The position numbers and the translations under genes were made by a program. Shown one piece after another: positions 1 to 13,440 of a stretch of DNA of 64,000 nt. The notes under the pieces are model-generated. The model saw nothing but the letters and a program-made list of their open reading frames with translations, had not been told where the DNA came from and made no database searches. Origin of the DNA: Cacajao melanocephalus (lineage: Eukaryota > Chordata > Mammalia > Primates > Pitheciidae); assembly GCA_963573385.1 (NCBI GenBank), contig CAUYLG010039345.1, positions 1 to 64,000 of the forward strand, in the 5' to 3' direction. Positions within the stretch are counted from its first letter, which is position 1, and the number at the start of each line of letters is the position of its first letter.

Positions 1-318
1 CACCCAATACAGGAACACCCAGATACATAAGGCAGGTTCTTAATGACTTACAAAGAGACTTAGACTCGCACACAATAACAGTGGGAGACTTTAACATTAC
101 ACTGTCAATATTCGACAGATCAACGAGATAGAAAATTAACAAGGATATCCAGGACCTGAACTCAGACCTGGAACATGTAAACTTAACAAATATTTACAGA
201 ACTCTCCACCCCAAATCCACAAAACATACATTTTTCTCAGTATCACATGACACCTACTTTAAAAGTGACCACATAATTGGAAGTAAATCACTTCTCAGCA
301 ATTGCATAGCATTTCACA
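1..318 (+). mobile_element. L1 ORF2 fragment (endonuclease-domain region)
   Basis: Sense-strand L1 sequence recognised from the stretch encoding the ORF2 endonuclease domain (a GAGACTTTAACA-like motif near 83-96, then the 'CTCCACCCCAAATCCAC' segment near 204-221). It starts before the window and stops abruptly near 318. Several substitutions and stops break the frame, so it is a dead fragment. Confidence 0.85.
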
Positions 319-920
319 GGTTTAAATAAAATATTGGTTGGCTGCTTGTTTGTTATTTCCATCCCTTATTCCTTCCTGTCTCCATTGTTAAGCACAATTA
401 TTAGCATAAAAGAGGTTTTTAATACTCATTTTTAGACTGCATTCTAGCCTGGGCAACAGAACAAGAATCCCGTTCTCTCTCCCTCTTTCTCTTCCTCTTT
501 TGCTCTTACATTCTTTTTTTTCTTCTTTCACTTTCTTTCTTTCTTCTTTTCTCTCTTTTTCTTTCTTTCAAAAAATAATAATAATAATAATAATATATTA
601 AGAAAAATGAAAATGGAAACAAACAAAAAAAAAACTGTGAAACAATGACCTCACAATGAGGCAGAGGAACTAGGAAAGCTAGGACTATCACTCAGTGGGT
701 TATCCTATTGACACATACTCCCTACAGGATGATGAAGAATGTGACTATGGTCAACAATAGGTAGTCTATTTGTTACTGCTATAAAACAGCCTGAGAGCAC
801 GCATCTGCAGAACCTCCTGCTCAGTAAGGTTAAAGAGCTTGTTGTAAGTCACATACCCTTTTAGGCAATTGAGCTGTGATTAAAACTGAGATCTCCTGTG
901 CTCCTTAAAGTATAATAGGG
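319..920. repeat. Unique DNA with TC-rich tract and (ATA)n
   Basis: No gene seen. A pyrimidine-rich CTTT/CTCTTT tract occupies about 474-570 and is followed by a short (ATA)n run at about 574-597. A piece at 435-465 resembles the 3' end of an Alu ('CATTCTAGCCTGGGCAACAGA'-like), suggesting the tract grew from an Alu tail. Confidence 0.6.
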
Positions 921-2164
<1,244 letters not shown>

Positions 2165-2334
2165 ACTGGGATCTCATTCTCTCACCGAGGCGAGAGTGCA
2201 GTGATCATAGCTCACTGCAGCCTCTAACACCACGGTTAATTTTTTTTTTATTTTTTTGGAGAGACGCGAGTCTCTTTATGTTGCCCAGGCTGGTCTCAAA
2301 CTCCTGGGCCCAAGCCATCTTCCCACCTCAGATG
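2165..2334 (-). mobile_element. Old Alu fragment, internally deleted
   Basis: Antisense Alu segments: 'AGTGCAGTGATCATAGCTCAC', then after a gap 'TTGCCCAGGCTGGTCTCAAA'. High divergence and a missing centre suggest an AluJ-age copy. Confidence 0.75.
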
Positions 2335-2664
2335 ATCCCAAAAATAAAGTCGGGGATTTTATTATTTCTCTCCAAAGAGTTGGCAACTTCTCTCCTCTTT
2401 TGCTCATAAAATGCAGTATGAATATAACAGGAAGAATAGGAGCTTATTTAAAATCAGGAACACCTGGGTTAGCATTTTGACACAGCACACACCCCACCCC
2501 CACCATGTCTGGGCCTCTATGGAGTACATGACCATGGACAATTACTTAAAATTTCTAATCCTCCATTTTTTCATCTATAAACAAAGTTTTTAAAAATCCA
2601 TAGTTTCTTTTTTCCTATTTCCCCTTATCTCTTTCTCTATGCTTAAAAATAATGGGTAATCAAA

Positions 2665-3160
2665 TTGAAGGTGGATGTATCTTTTGATCCAGCAATTTCA
2701 CTTTTGGGATATTATCCTGCAGAAATATTGGCATACACATGAAATGATGCATGTGCAAACTTATTCACTGTAGTATTATCTGTAAGAGTGGACCTGGAAA
2801 CAACCTAAATGTCCACCAATAGGGGACTAGTTTAAAAAGCGATGGCACATTCATCACAATGGAATAAACAATACTATTATAATAAAAAAGAAAGTTCTCA
2901 GTGTGCTTATATTAGATCTCTAAGCTCTACTGTGAAATTAAAAAACAAAGTATGTATAGTATGCTCTTTTCTGAAAAAGGTGAATGTATTTGTTTCTATG
3001 TGTATGTGTGTAAGACATTCTGGAAATATTTTTAAGTATATGTAAAAATATTTCATTTTTATTATTTCAGGCATGTGAAAAGGAGAAAAAGACTGACTCT
3101 ATCTGGATTAAAAAAAAAAAACTGAAGACTCAGAAAAAAAACAAACTACAGACAATGAAT
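2665..3160 (+). mobile_element. Old L1 3' region
   Basis: Sense-strand L1 text near the ORF2 end: 'CAGCAATTTCACTTTTGGG', 'CAACCTAAATGTCCACCAAT' and 'GGCACATTCATCACAATGGA'. The older diverged form fits an L1M subfamily. No open frame survives. Confidence 0.75.
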
Positions 3161-3587
3161 AATTTGAATGAGTTCCTATGTATTAAATGCTTATTCAAAA
3201 TTAAGGTTTTTAGTCACATTATATGAAACTAAGTATTTCTCTGAATGGACCAACACAGGAAAAAAATTTGTTTTACTATGATGTTTCTTCTTTACTAATA
3301 CTTGTCTTTCTCAAATTCTCCATATTACACATATTTCTTAGTTTGTCAGTATAGAGATTCACTTTTTAAAAGTTAGATCAGCTGACAAGTTTATGTATAT
3401 TGTCTACATAATTTTATAATTCATATGTAGCACATATTTTAGATATAGTAAACAACAACGTGATGGAAAGTAAGAGTGGAAGTAGCTTGAGGTTACCCTT
3501 TGTAAGACTGAATGCAAATTAAATATTTTTCTATTATGTTTATAGGTAATAGGAAACCACTGAAAGTTTTGACAAGAATGAAGGATG
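3161..3587. other. No gene or repeat recognised
   Basis: AT-rich stretch with no convincing repeat, splice-bounded exon or regulatory motif seen by eye. Confidence 0.4.
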
Positions 3588-3873
3588 GGCCGGGCGTGGT
3601 GGCTCATGCCTGTAATCCCAGCACATTGCAAGGCCAAGGCAGGCAGATCATGAGGTCAGGAGTTCGAGACCAGCCTGGCCAATATGGGGAAACCCCGTTT
3701 CTACTAAAAACACAAAAATTAGCCTGGCGTGGTGGCACACGTCTGTAGTCCCAGCTACTCAGGAGGCTAAGGCAGAAGAATCGCTTGAACCCAGGAAGCA
3801 GAGGTTGCAGTGAGCCAAGATTGTGGCACTGCACTCCACCCTGGGTGACAGAGCAAGACTCCTTCTCAGAAAG
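3588..3873 (+). mobile_element. Alu, full length
   Basis: Starts at GGCCGGGCGTGGTGGCTCA and keeps both monomers. The tail is short and degenerate (CTCAGAAAGAGG). Confidence 0.95.
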
Positions 3874-3924
3874 AGGAGGATGATATTAACAAATTAACAG
3901 GCTTGAAGAATGAATGTTATCTCA

Positions 3925-4321
3925 AAAAGCAGAAGCAACCCATAAGACCATCAACTGATGAATGAATAAACAAAATGTGGTACCCTCCATGCAACTGAAT
4001 TCTATTCTGTCCTAAAAAGAATGAAGTACTCATGCATGCTACAACACAGAAGAAGATTGAAAACATCATGTTACATGAAAGAAGCCAAACACAAAAAGTC
4101 TTATACTGTATGACTCCATTTATAAGAAATATCTAAAAAAGGCAAATCCATAGAGATAGATAGCAGACTAGTGGTTGCCAGGAGAGTGGGCAAAGGGGAA
4201 ATGGGAAGTGACTCCTAATGAGCATCAGGGTTCTTTTGAGGTAATGAAAATATTCTAGATTAATACTGGTAATTACTGCACAACTTTGTGAATACAATGA
4301 AAACAACTGAATTGAATATTT
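3925..4321 (+). mobile_element. L1 3' end, left part, split by an Alu
   Basis: Sense L1 text: 'GAATGAAGTACTCATGCATG', 'GAAAGAAGCCAAACACAAAA' and 'TAGTGGTTGCCAGGAGAG', the classic ORF2-end and 3'UTR sequence of an older L1. The element resumes after the Alu at about 4646-4700. Confidence 0.8.
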
Positions 4322-4645
<324 letters not shown>

Positions 4646-4829
4646 AGTAGAGTGAATTTTCTGGTGTGCAAATTATATCTCAAGCTGGTGGATGTGCAAG
4701 AGACTGTAGATAGTTAAAATAGAAAGCAACTACACTGGTTTAGCAATTAGTGCATAAAAGCCATCAAAGTTTCTATTGTTAACCCTAATCCAGGGAGCAC
4801 CATTCAGGTTACTGTGCTCCAGAATACTC

Positions 4830-5165
4830 TACTCACAGAGACCCTACTGGAGGATACAGCCTGAGAAAAAGAATGCATAAATTTAAACACAGAGGTAAAA
4901 GAACTGCCAATAATAATATATGTCTGAATGTGAACAGGAAGGAATTATGACAAAAAATAAATCTATTTTCTCTTTGATTTAAAAAACAATATTCCCAAAA
5001 AGGAAATTCAACAAAGTTTACCATTGGTTATCTCTGGACTGAGGAAGTGAGGACAACTTGCTGTCTTTTACCCAGACTTTTCTAGCTTTTCAACAATGAC
5101 ATTACTTGTATAATGAAAATGATAAAAATGAATTTACCTTTATAAAAATAAAAAATGTTGTATCT
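4830..5165 (+). mobile_element. Possible old L1 3'UTR remnant
   Basis: 'ACCATTGGTTATCTCTGGACT', the 'CTTTTACCCAGACTTTTC' region and a terminal A-rich run at 5133-5157 resemble an old L1 3' end. The match is from memory and diverged. Confidence 0.4.
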
Positions 5166-5882
5166 CAACCATAGAAACCATTCTGAAACACTAAAGCCCT
5201 AACTTATGAGAGTCAAACAGTGGTTAAAGACAATTTCTTGTGGAGTCCACATGCTATTGTCCTTTTCTAAAAAGTCCATAATCTACATCTACACAGTCCA
5301 CTAAGGTAGTCACTAACTAATGAGCATCTGAAATGTGACTAAGTCCAAATTCACATGTCTTGTAAGTATAAAATATACACTGATTTCAAAGATTTAGTAT
5401 TAAAATAAGAATTTTAAATATCTTAAGTCTTCATAGTTTTCACACTGATTACATGTTAAAATAACATTTTGCATATATTGTGTTAAATAAAATATATTAA
5501 TAAAATTAATTCAGCTGGTTCTGTTTTGCTTTATTAACATAGCTACTAGAAAATTTAAGTTTAGATATCTCACTTGCATTCCACTGGAAAATGCTGTCTC
5601 AGAAAGAGTTAAGTGGACTTTCTAGGGGCTTCATTTGCATCTTCCACTGGTCCCCTTTTTCTTATGTTTCAAGAAGCACCATTTTTCTCAGAGCATTTCC
5701 TGCAGTGGAAAATACTATACACACCAAGGAGAATGAAACAAGCGATAAATTTAAGAAGTGACTAGAAGGGAAATCTTTCATGTTTCCTACAACTCATACT
5801 GTAATAGGAATTCTTAAAAAGAAAATCTGAGATTAATACATTTTGAGATTCTAAGGAGTGGGGCAGTATGTCCTCTAGGGGA
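5166..5882. other. No gene seen; low-grade old repeat possible
   Basis: AT-rich. 5260-5530 has a dispersed-repeat look (fragments such as 'AACTAATGAGCATCTGAAATG') but no family is assigned. 5560-5760 appears unique. Confidence 0.35.
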
Positions 5883-6290
5883 TGATATAATTTGAGTATT
5901 TGACACTTCCAAATCTCAAGTTGAAATCTGATCTCCAATGTTGAGGACGGGGTACAGTGGGTGGTGCCTAGAAAACGGGAACAGAGTCCACATGAACAGC
6001 TTAGTGCTGGCCTCAAAGTAATTAATGAGTTTCCCCTCTGTAAGTTCTCATGAGAACTAATAAAAAGAGCTTGGCACCCCTCTCCTCTCTCTCCTTTCCT
6101 GCCGCACCATGTGATACCTGCTCCCCTTCACTCTCTGCCGTGCGTAGAAGCTTCCCGAAGCCCTCACCAGAAGCAGATGTTCTGACATCATGCTTCTTAT
6201 ACAACCTGCAGAACCATGAACCAAATAAACCTCTTTCTTCATAAATTACCCAGCTTCAGGTATTTACACAAAAACAGACCTGGACGGGGG
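5883..6290 (+). mobile_element. MaLR solo LTR (MST/THE1-like)
   Basis: Follows the MST/THE1 LTR plan: an 'AAATCTCAAGTTGAAAT'-type start, 'GAGTTTCCCCTCTG' near 6028, 'CATGTGATACCTGCTCCCC' near 6109, then 'AAATAAACCTCTTTCTTCAT' with the polyadenylation signal near 6221-6240. The sub-family was not resolved. It is a solo LTR with no internal region. Confidence 0.8.
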
Positions 6291-6689
6291 TGGGTATTTG
6301 ACAGCTGAAAAGCCTCAGTAACACTATAAAATTGTTTAGGAGCTGAGAATGTCTAGTTGAAAATCACCTGTGTTTATGGTCCTACAAAGATAGTAAGTAG
6401 AAATATGGATTTGGGAGTATGCAAGCCAAGTATAGCTTAAGAGAGCAAACTCTGGATATGCTGGAGAAAACTAAGGCCAAGAACATCTAGGTAATGTGCT
6501 TAGAAAGCTCCAAGAAGAATCCTTTTACCCCTACACTAAAGGAATATATCTAATATCTAATAAAGAAACTAGGATTTCTCTAAGAACAAATAGGTCTGAG
6601 GAAAATATAAAAATTAAAAATAGCCTGTCTCCATCTCCTCTTTTTTCCTCACTGCTTAAAATACTAAAAAATGCAAACTAATTTGTAGT

Positions 6690-6845
6690 AACAAAAAAAG
6701 CAAATCACTGATTGCCTGGGGCGAGGGTGCAGGGAAGGACTTAACTGTGAAGGGGCTTGAGGAATCTTGTGAGGGTAATAGAAATGTCTTCTGGTTTACT
6801 GTATATAAATTGTATCTCAATAAAATCAACTAAAAATAAATATAT
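6690..6845 (+). mobile_element. Old L1 3' terminus
   Basis: The 'TGATTGCCTGGGGCGAGGG', 'TCTGGTTTACTGTATATAAA' and 'TTGTATCTCAATAAA' sequence matches the tail of an old sense-strand L1. Confidence 0.65.
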
Positions 6846-7688
6846 GGGGAAAAAAGCAATGATACTTTACAAATCACCATTTGCCCGTGGCAGTCACAAC
6901 ATAGCTGCTATTCCTTGTACATTTGCAAATTCGGTCATGGCAGTTTATAGCACCATAATTCTTACTACATTCTGTACACTTTTGGTATACAAGTCATGCT
7001 TACTTCTTAATTTTAAATGTCCTATAAAAGACTATACTATGATTCCACACTGAAGCAAAAAAATGTTAACAAAAAAGCCTACAAGCACAACAGTGGAAAA
7101 TAAATTTGATATTTCTGAAGTAAATATTGCAGTTGGAAGAATAACCACAATTCTTTTTTTTTCAAGGCACTATCCAAGAAATAGTGCATTGTATCATATT
7201 TTTTCTTCCTTAGTCATATATAAAATAACAATTTGTCTTATATTTTAATCCAGCATTTTTCTTCCTTAGTCATACACAACATAATGATTTGGCCACATGG
7301 CAAGAACATGGTGGGGGGTATGGGGTGGGGGGCTTTAGGAGCTCAAAGTGGTCCTGGGCTGACAGCCAGCAAGCAAACAGGAACATTAGATCTACAAGCA
7401 CAAGGAATTGAATTCTGCCCACGACAAGTGAGCCTGGAAGAGAACACAGAGCCTCAGAAGAGATAGTAGCCCCGGTTGACTCCTTAATTTCAGCCTAGTG
7501 AGAACCTGAGGAGGCTGCTAGTCTTTATTGTATCATCAAAACAACTAAAACTTCACAAGTCAGCAGGATAAAGGATAATATTCTCAATACTTTACAGGTT
7601 AAAAAAAAATTCATAACTTCTAAGAACTTATTTCTTCCACCAAGTAGGCAAAAACAATACTATAAATTTAGTATGGTTGTTTCTGCCT
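6846..7688. other. No gene seen
   Basis: Mostly unique AT-rich DNA. 7290-7480 is locally G-rich. A near-direct repeat of 'TTTTCTTCCTTAGTCATA' appears at about 7200-7217 and 7257-7274. No coding evidence beyond short chance frames. Confidence 0.4.
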
Positions 7689-7960
7689 TTTTTTTTTTTG
7701 GTCACTCAGGCTGGAATGCAGTAGCACCATCTTGGCTCACTGCAGCCTTGATCTCCTGGGTTCAAGCAATCTCCTGCCTCAGCCCCCCAAGTAGCTGGAC
7801 TATAGGCATGCACCACCACACCCAGCTAATTTTTGTATGTTCAGTAGAGACGGTTTTGCCATGTTGCCCAGGCTGGTCTAGAATTCCTGAGCTCAAGCGA
7901 TCCACTCACTTCAGCCTCCCAAACTGCTAGGATTACAGGCACAAGCCACCGTGCCAAGCC
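7689..7960 (-). mobile_element. Alu with short target duplication
   Basis: Antisense Alu from an 11-base T run to CCAAGCC. 'TTTCTGCCTTT' occurs at 7681-7691 and again at 7962-7972, consistent with a target-site duplication. Confidence 0.92.
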
Positions 7961-8371
7961 ATTTCTGCCTTTCTAAACCAATGACATACCAAAACAAAAG
8001 CCCAACCTTGGTCCTTATCAATTTCCAAAGAAGTGTAAATAAAGTTGGATGGGTGATTTTTTAAAAAGAAGTTAATCTTGAGATCTAGCATGGCCACATT
8101 ATTGGGGGCAATCATCCAGTTTCTAAGAACTTCGGTAAACTTGGCTACTTAAAAGAAACACAGAAATCTGAGTAAAGTCTAGTGTCCAATTAATGGCATA
8201 AATTTAAAAATGGAATAATAATGCATGCTCTGCCAACCTCATAGAGTATATAATTAAATGCCAATGAAAATAGCCAGTACTTCTATAGCTCTTATTGCGT
8301 GCCAGGCACTTTTCTATAAATAATATATAAGAAATAAATTTACAGATGACATAGATAGTATAAAGATTAAG
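7961..8371. other. No gene seen
   Basis: AT-rich, apparently unique sequence. The last 100 bases may be MIR-related ('TATAGCTCTTATTGCGTGCC'). Confidence 0.35.
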
Positions 8372-8590
8372 GTTCTAGGCTCTAGAGCCAGACTGCCTGG
8401 AAACAATCCCAGCTCCACTATTAACTAAAGGTGGGACCTTGACCATGTTTAACTTCTCTGTGCCAAATTTTCAGCTATAAAATAGGGATATTAACAACAC
8501 TTACCTCATAAACTATTGTAAGGATTAGATGAGGTAATACACACGAAGGACACAGAACAGTGCTTGTCACATAATAAACACTCAAATATT
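8372..8590 (+). mobile_element. MIR (sense)
   Basis: 'CTCTAGAGCCAGACTGCCTGG', 'AACTTCTCTGTGCC' and 'GGATTAGATGAGGTAATACA' follow the MIR consensus order over about 215 bp. Confidence 0.85.
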
Positions 8591-8817
8591 GATATCAGTA
8601 TTATTTGTATAATGGTGCCATATTAACATTCACTTCTAAGAAAGGAAATCTGTAGTAGATGATGTCAGAGGATACTAATGAGCCTAAGACTTAAAATCCA
8701 AAAATCTTGAAGTGCTTATCTGATTCCTCCTACCCAACCCCTAAATTCTATTTACCAGAATTTAGTTCCACTTAGGCATTTTTAATCTTTCATAGACCAT
8801 TATTCAGCACTCTATAA

Positions 8818-9389
<572 letters not shown>

Positions 9390-9847
9390 CCAGCACTCTG
9401 TATTTAGTGTTTGTATGTAACTTTTGATAAAATTTTACAAAAGCATATAATTAAAATTTCTGGAAAGGGCAAAGTTCAAATGTACTTAACAGTAGTTACA
9501 GTATTTTAAATGGAACCAAGAGAAAAATCTTTCACAAAACATTTTTTCACAAAACATTTTTAAGGGCCAACACCTAGGTTTAGCTCATTATAAGGTAACA
9601 AAACTACAAAAACTATTTTAAATATCCTAATGAAAAAATAAAAATACAGATATCGAAACTATGTTCTCATAGTATTAATTAAATATGAAATAGCTATAAA
9701 TAAACTCACTGGGTAGGAAATGGTTATACAAAGTACATAAAAGAAGAAAAAACAATTTTTTTAATTACAAACACCAAATCAGCAAATAAAAATAGTTTAA
9801 GAAATTAAATAAGGGAAATATTCCAAGATACCCCCGACTTAAACAAT
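9390..9847. other. No gene seen
   Basis: AT-rich sequence with nothing recognised. It lies just downstream, on the minus strand, of the candidate exon at 9848-10117. Confidence 0.4.
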
Positions 9848-10117
9848 TTATAACCAAGAGACTAACAAATGTGGATTCTCAGATTTTCTGCTATACTTCA
9901 CAAGGATGGCAAACCATCGGTTTTCAAATCCTAAATATTGAGGCTCATCCTCTACCCAAGAATAATCTCCTTCAAAAGATTTAACTCTCACTAAAAAACG
10001 CATTTCACACTTAAAATCAGTTTCCTCCATAATCTTACACAGATTTTGCCTAAATAAATTTCTTCTACTGCTAACATATCTGGGACAACCATCCTGATGA
10101 TGATTCCAAGAGCAAGA
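9848..10117 (-). other. Candidate minus-strand coding exon (unidentified)
   Basis: A good acceptor (AACCTGCCTTTTTAG, then TCTTGC) places the exon start at 10117. From there one frame stays open for 89 codons to a stop at 9848-9850, in otherwise stop-rich AT DNA with no recognised repeat. The predicted peptide is mixed and globular-looking, with acidic, aromatic and basic residues and an internal methionine at codon 30. No strong donor is present. Possible ones are GTAAGA near 10038 and GTGAGA near 9988, so it could be a terminal exon, or a shorter exon read in another frame. The protein is not recognised. Its position, 16 kb inside the presumed leftward gene, would suit an internal or alternative last exon. 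Confidence 0.3.
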
Positions 10118-10324
10118 CTAAAAAGGCAGGTTAGTGCAAATCAATTCAAATGACAGACTTCAATTTTACAATTATTTTGTATAATAATATAAACCTGGGA
10201 ATTGCTTCTCCATGAGTCTGTTAAACTGCCTTCCAACAGGATGATTTTCTATCATTTTCCCCTCCTATGTCAGTACAACTTTCCATTTTCAATAAATGCT
10301 TAAGACAACATGCATGACTAAAAG

Positions 10325-10545
10325 CATAGACCATGGAGTATGACAGAGCTAGATTTGAATCCCTGTTCTGCAAGGTAAAATTCCTAACTATGTGTTCTTG
10401 GAATTTTCTCTGAATTTATTTCCTCTGTTATAAAACATTAGTAGCTATTTCATATGAACTGCTGTGAGGAGTAAGTTAAATAATGGTTGTAAAAATCCTT
10501 TGCACAGTTCCTGACACACAGTAAACATTCAATACATGGTAATAA
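10325..10545 (+). mobile_element. MIR (sense)
   Basis: 'GCTAGATTTGAATCCCTG', 'CTGTGAGGAGTAAGTTAAATA' and 'ACACACAGTAAACATTCAATA' match MIR order with heavy divergence. Confidence 0.75.
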
Positions 10546-11099
10546 TGATGATGATGAATTACAAAATCTACATTCTTATCTTCCAGATGCATACCCCTCT
10601 CTTTTCTCGTTAATTCTTTATAAATAACTGGGGGGTAAAAACAATCATTACCAAAAGAAAAAGAGACCTAGTAAGTCACTTCTTCACCTCTAGTTGTCTT
10701 CTTTCTTTCCTATGCTTCAACAGCCTCAGTCATTACCCATATTTAAAAGTACATACTCACTTTATTTAGGCTCAAATGTGCAAAGGGGACCAAGGGTTTT
10801 ATTCAACACTTTTACTTAAAGACGGTTCCTCCATGATGTAAAAATGATACTACATATTCATCTTTCCAACACACTCAACACCAGAATGGGCCCATGGGTG
10901 CAAAAGAAATCAGCCAAAAGCACCATTCGGGAAGTATCCATTGGATCAAAGTTTCACTACTGAATCAAATAGGAAGGTAAACTCTAAGAATAAGATGTTC
11001 CAAAATATCTCAGCTACTTTATTTCTAGGATATGCTTTCTAAAAATGCAGAAGAAAAAAAGTTCACATGAAAATTTTTATCAACTCCTGGGATTTGCTC
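10546..11099. other. No gene seen
   Basis: Apparently unique sequence. A weak minus-strand donor-like GTGAGT lies near 10754-10759, without a convincing partner acceptor. Confidence 0.35.
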
Positions 11100-11560
11100 C
11101 TAATTCATTCAATAAATATTTGCTGAACACCTATGGGCAAGCACAACACTAAGCACTTGGAAACAAAGGCTACAAGATAATGTGTGGTCTCCCCTCCCCC
11201 AGCCCCATAGAAATTATTTAAAAGCTTTCCAGTTTTTTGTCTCTTCATTTGTTAATATACTATATGTCCACAATGTGGCAGGAATGTTAGGTACCTGGGG
11301 GAGCAGGTGTTGACTAAGACTAGACTCTCACCCTCAAAGAACTGACAGACCAGTAGAAGAGACAAATAAAAATAAGGATGTTAAGTGCTACAAAAACCAC
11401 AGATACTGTAGGTAACCAGTGGAAAAAAATTACCTATATTAATCAGGACACATTTCCTAGGAGACCAATATTTAAGTAGGGTCTGAAGAAACGAACGGTC
11501 CCAGATGAAAAGAACAGAATATTCCAAGCAGAGGAAATAGCAAGGTGTAGAGACAAATAT
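11100..11560 (-). mobile_element. L2 3' region
   Basis: 'TTCATTCAATAAATATTTGCTGAACACC', the 'CTCAAAGAACTGACAGACCAG' area and 'GGGTCTGAAGAA' near 11479 follow the widespread antisense L2 3'-end pattern. Degraded. Confidence 0.6.
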
Positions 11561-11961
11561 ACATGAAAGACTATACATGTACACACACATACAAACAAAC
11601 ATTAAAGTATATACATGCTGTATATACATGGATACACAGCTAGTGTTTGGATACAAGTAAAAAGAAGTCATCTGAACCACAAAATACAGAAAATAATATG
11701 ACTTCCCAATTCTACCAAAGATAATACACAACAAATCCTACAAATAGCAGAAAAGTTGGTAAGTACATTCAAATTCCAGCATTAGGGTATTAAGGCTGAA
11801 TTCTCTCCCAGAAATAAGGGGAGCATGGAAAGAGTTCTGAAGGGTAGATTAGATCTGGACTAGAAGGGATCCCAGCAAAGAAGAGTCAATTCAAGTGCAA
11901 TACAAAGAAAGAACAGAAGCAAGGAAATCAATTAAGAGTCTCCTGAAATGGACAAGGAATG
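11561..11961. other. No gene seen
   Basis: ACAT/ACAC-rich AT sequence at 11565-11640, then unique-looking DNA. Confidence 0.35.
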
Positions 11962-12174
11962 GTAAGGGTCCAATTTTTGTGTTTTTATTTTTTTTTGAGA
12001 CTGAGTCTCGCTCTGTCACCCAGGCTAGACTGCAATGGTGCAATCTCAGCTCACTGAAACCTCCATCTCCCTGGTTCAAATAATTCTCCTTGCCTCAGAT
12101 TCCTGTAGCTGGGATTACAGGTGCATGCCACCACACCCGGCTAATTTTTTTATTTTTAGTAAGGGTCCAATTTT
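11962..12174 (-). mobile_element. 5'-truncated Alu with 16-bp target duplication
   Basis: An antisense Alu with T tail at about 11980-11995 stops in the A-rich linker region before the left end of the element. GTAAGGGTCCAATTTT flanks it exactly at 11962-11977 and 12159-12174. The perfect duplication shows that the truncation happened at insertion, not by later deletion. Confidence 0.95.
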
Positions 12175-12894
12175 AAACAATTAAGGCGAAAAGAACACAT
12201 AGAAAAACAAGGTCCTAAGTTAAAGAACCCTTGATGTGGTAAGCAATAAAACATAAGGAAAGAGGGAGCACTCCAAGGTTTCCCCCAATAGATCATTCCA
12301 TTACCCTTGATACCTGTTTTTTCTTTAAGTGTACATTTGAACTTATGAATACATATTGTGACAATCGTATCTCATAAGCCCTCTATTCTCAAAATACTTT
12401 TACATGAACACTTTGCCATTAAAAAAATTAAATGAGTAAAATCCATCTGGAATCTTTTCCCAGTTTCTGAAAAAAGTGTAAGCACTTTTAGATTAATTTT
12501 GGAGTAATTTCCCTGTAACCTTAAAAAATATAATGAAATCTACTAACCTTATTACATGCCTTTTAAACTGAATGTTAAATGAAGCCTATCCATGTCTGTG
12601 ACTCACCTTTATCAATAATCAGCATTTATACAGAACATAAATGGCAAAGTACCTCATACAAAGGAACTATCCAAATGAGAAACAGAGAGTTTAATTATAG
12701 AGTTGGGTTTCCTAATACTGCTTGGCAGGGCTGGCATTTGGACCAGTTAATTTTTTGTTGTGGACACCGTCCTATACCTTGTTTACACCTAACCTCTATC
12801 CACTAGATACCAGTAGCACCCTTTCCTCTCCCCACTCCCCTAAATCACCATCAGGAACATCATCAAATACTGCCAAATGTCCCCTGGGGACCCT
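12175..12894. other. No gene seen
   Basis: Unique-looking DNA. A consensus minus-strand donor (TAAAG then GTGAGT, GT near 12607) has a modest upstream acceptor, but all frames of the implied roughly 60-nt exon carry stops, so at most it is a non-coding exon. Confidence 0.35.
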
Positions 12895-13095
12895 GTTATA
12901 GATTGTTATATGCTAAGCACTGTTTCGAGCTTCTCATTTACTTCCTTTAATACTTAAAACAAAGTATCCATGAGATAGGTAGATATTATTTTCCCCTCCT
13001 TATAAAGAAACTGAGGGAGGTTAAATAACTTGCCAAAGGTCACACAACCAGCAAGTATGGTAGGTAGCCTGTACTTGAACCCAAACAATGATGGC
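12895..13095 (-). mobile_element. MIR (antisense)
   Basis: 'TATATGCTAAGCACTGTTTC', 'AAACTGAGGGAGGTTAAATAAC' and 'CCAAAGGTCACACAACCAG' are the reverse-complement MIR landmarks in order. Confidence 0.85.
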
Positions 13096-13324
13096 TCAAG
13101 TTCCTGCTCCTAATCACTGTTGAGCTAATGACCCAGCATTTACCATCCGATACTTGAAAAGTAGTATTTTGAATCTTATCTAAAGTAAAAACTAAAACTA
13201 CCACCACAACTGAAAATTAAAAGTTCACAAACTCAATTCAGGAAAAATTAACAGGCATTTTTAAGCACTGACTATATGCATAGCACCAACTTTTAGGGAC
13301 TAGAGTGGTTCAAAGAAGACACTA

Positions 13325-13440
13325 CCATTTATTAAGGATCTGGCTACAGGACCCCTTTCACACATTATCTCTGAGATCTCACAATATCCCTGGGAGGTAT
13401 TATCTTTTTCTCAAGAGAGGAAGCTCAAGGTCAGAACAGA
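13325..13440 (-). mobile_element. MIR fragment (antisense)
   Basis: 'CCATTTATTAAGGATCTGGC' followed by 'CACATTATCTCTGAGATCTC' and 'GGGAGGTATTATC' resembles the reverse-complement MIR centre. Confidence 0.55.

Noticed and set aside
12579..12670. Minus-strand exon ending at the GTGAGT near 12607
   Set aside because: The donor is good, but every frame of the implied exon contains a stop and the acceptor is weak. Kept only as a possible non-coding exon.
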